Part shown: piece by piece, positions 63,029 through 64,000 of the stretch
Numbering within the stretch: the stretch's first letter is position 1
Layout of the letters: each line of letters opens with the position of its first letter
Origin: Adiantum capillus-veneris
Lineage: Eukaryota; Streptophyta; Polypodiopsida; Polypodiales; Pteridaceae
Length of the DNA: 64,000 nucleotides
Direction: 5' to 3'
NCBI GenBank assembly: GCA_014529385.2
Contig: CM043953.1
Location: forward strand, 74,984,372-75,048,371
Program-made: the position numbers and the translations under genes
Notes under the pieces: model-generated
Told to the model about the DNA's origin: nothing
Database searches by the model: none
The model's input: only the letters and a program-made list of their open reading frames with translations

Positions 63029-63877
63029 TCATTTCTTGAGGATGCGGTTGAGCAAGCTAGGAGGGTACTGATGGATGGACAGCTTCTTCTCGGAGCGGGT
63101 CATGAGGGCAAGGAAGAATTTGCCACCGGAGATCCAGCCCAGCACATCAGCCGTGTCTTCCCCGTAGCCTTTACTGTCACCGCCCATCACATACACGTCC
63201 TTCACTTCCTCGCCTTCAAACACGCTCTTGCCATCGGCCTCCTTGAAGTGCTTGGCCAACTCAGCCCGGTTGGACAGCTGTCCCGCCGGCAGGGCGGAAG
63301 CGCCTGCACCCGCTCCAGCTTGCATCTTCTTGGGCTGTGCATGCCCCAACAGCACACGGTTCTTGTTGTTTTTGTCAAAGCCAATCACAAAGCTGCAGCC
63401 TGAAGCAGCCGAGTCCGAAGTTACTAACTATTCAGCATAGACGGCCTGCTGAAAACAATACTGTACTATTATTGTATAGTTCTTACCAGTAAGCTGCGCT
63501 GTCACCACCACTCTTGCACCAGGCACCTTAAGGTCGATAGCCACGAAGCGACCAGCCGGAAATGTCCTGATCGCCTCGCCGGTAGTGGCATTGTAACTTA
63601 CCATGGGGACTACATGAGCCGGAAACCGCTCCGCGTCTGGGAACTGAGCCAGCACGGCTGTAGTGGCCACGGTCTGAGCCTGCACCTGTATTTTGTCGGA
63701 ATACAGGCGGGCCTCGTAGGGTGCAAGGAGGGGCGCGCTCGCCAACACCAGCACACGCGGGAAGCCGAGAGAGGAAAGCAGATCCTTGAGGCGGGATGGA
63801 AAGCTGTCCTCTTTTTCTGTCGCCCACTCTGCAATGAGCTTCATGCAAGCCTTTTGCTCCTCCGACGAGGTGGCCAT
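63029..63877 (-). CDS. Unknown 253-residue protein, two exons
   Basis: The only intact host-like gene. Exon 1 is 63877-63487, start ATG in MATSSEEQKAC; exon 2 is 63399-63029. The 87-bp intron has GTAAGA and TTCAG borders and the phase joins as T-G-C (AQLTGCSFVIGFDKN). Without splicing, exon 1 reads into a stop at 63428. Composition is much more GC-rich than the surroundings. The N-terminal half is mixed helix/strand (LKDLLSSLGFPRVLVLASAP); the middle has FVAIDLKVPGARVVVTAQLTG; an alanine/glycine linker AGAGAGASALPAG follows; the C-terminus is GWISGGKFFLALMTRS..., basic at the end. No signal peptide or membrane segment. I do not recognise the family. Confidence 0.8.
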
Positions 63878-64000
63878 TGTAGCTAGCTGCTGATTTGAAA
63901 ATTTCTACTGAGTGGATGGGGTTGTCTCTGTGCTGTGAATCTTGTTGTGTGTGTGTATGGCGGTGTGTGTGTGCAGAAGCTCCTCCAACTGCCCCTATTT
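63878..64000. promoter_or_regulatory. 5' flank of the 63-kb gene
   Basis: Contains a TG-rich stretch (about 63945-63972). No clear TATA box is visible in the 123 bases available. Confidence 0.35.

Overview
This window is repeat-dominated nuclear DNA of a land plant. Evidence: Ty1/copia and Ty3/gypsy retrotransposons primed from initiator tRNA-Met, a CACTA (En/Spm) transposon, GT-AG introns, long microsatellites, and only one ordinary-looking gene, at the right edge (63.0-63.9 kb, minus). Nothing is bacterial. A seed-free plant such as a fern is my guess; the sequence does not prove it. Nearly every transposon gene carries in-frame stops, so most of the window is decaying.

Layout. 0-1.3 kb: no gene. 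1.3-7.0 kb: CACTA transposon (TNP2-type transposase plus a second Ptta/En/Spm-like protein), ending at 6979 with a CACTACAAC terminus. 7.0-9.6 kb: gypsy gag, minus. 9.8-15.3 kb: copia-1 (TSD AGTAC). 16.7-34.7 kb: a nest. The host is one gypsy pol gene (gypsy-B, minus), now in three pieces at 34.7-34.1, 23.2-23.0 and 17.1-16.7 kb. The lower gap holds a ~466-bp inverted-repeat element that was itself hit by copia-2 (17269-22754, TSD TGATT). The upper gap holds a ~467-bp relative that was itself hit by a ~10.4-kb DNA transposon (23614-34023). 35.9-41.3 kb: copia-3, same family as copia-2 but plus strand. 41-47.7 kb: old retrotransposon debris. 47.8-56.2 kb: gypsy-C (minus), split by copia-4 (TSD GGATG). 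57.9-60.6 kb: a short element with LTRs and no recognisable genes (TSD CATTA), inserted in a copia remnant of the copia-4 family (60.6-62.1 kb). 63.0-63.9 kb: a two-exon gene.

The best candidate for something undescribed is the 10.4-kb transposon. Between imperfect terminal repeats (GGGTGGATGCATGAATAG...) and a probable TTAG duplication it carries three genes: (A) a multi-exon gene for a protein with a RING-like zinc site and an acidic tail; (B) an FCP1/SCP-like HAD phosphatase, one 314-codon frame broken by two TAG codons; and (C), convergent to them, a multi-exon transposase-like gene with motifs such as SDG..SQFK and GSGHGKG.HDGAG. Its introns and spacer are full of the palindrome ATCATACCGGTATGAT, a 172-bp tandem repeat and GA/CA microsatellites. 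Gene C probably supplied mobility. Why the element would carry a phosphatase and a RING-like protein is unknown; those genes may be accessory or captured.
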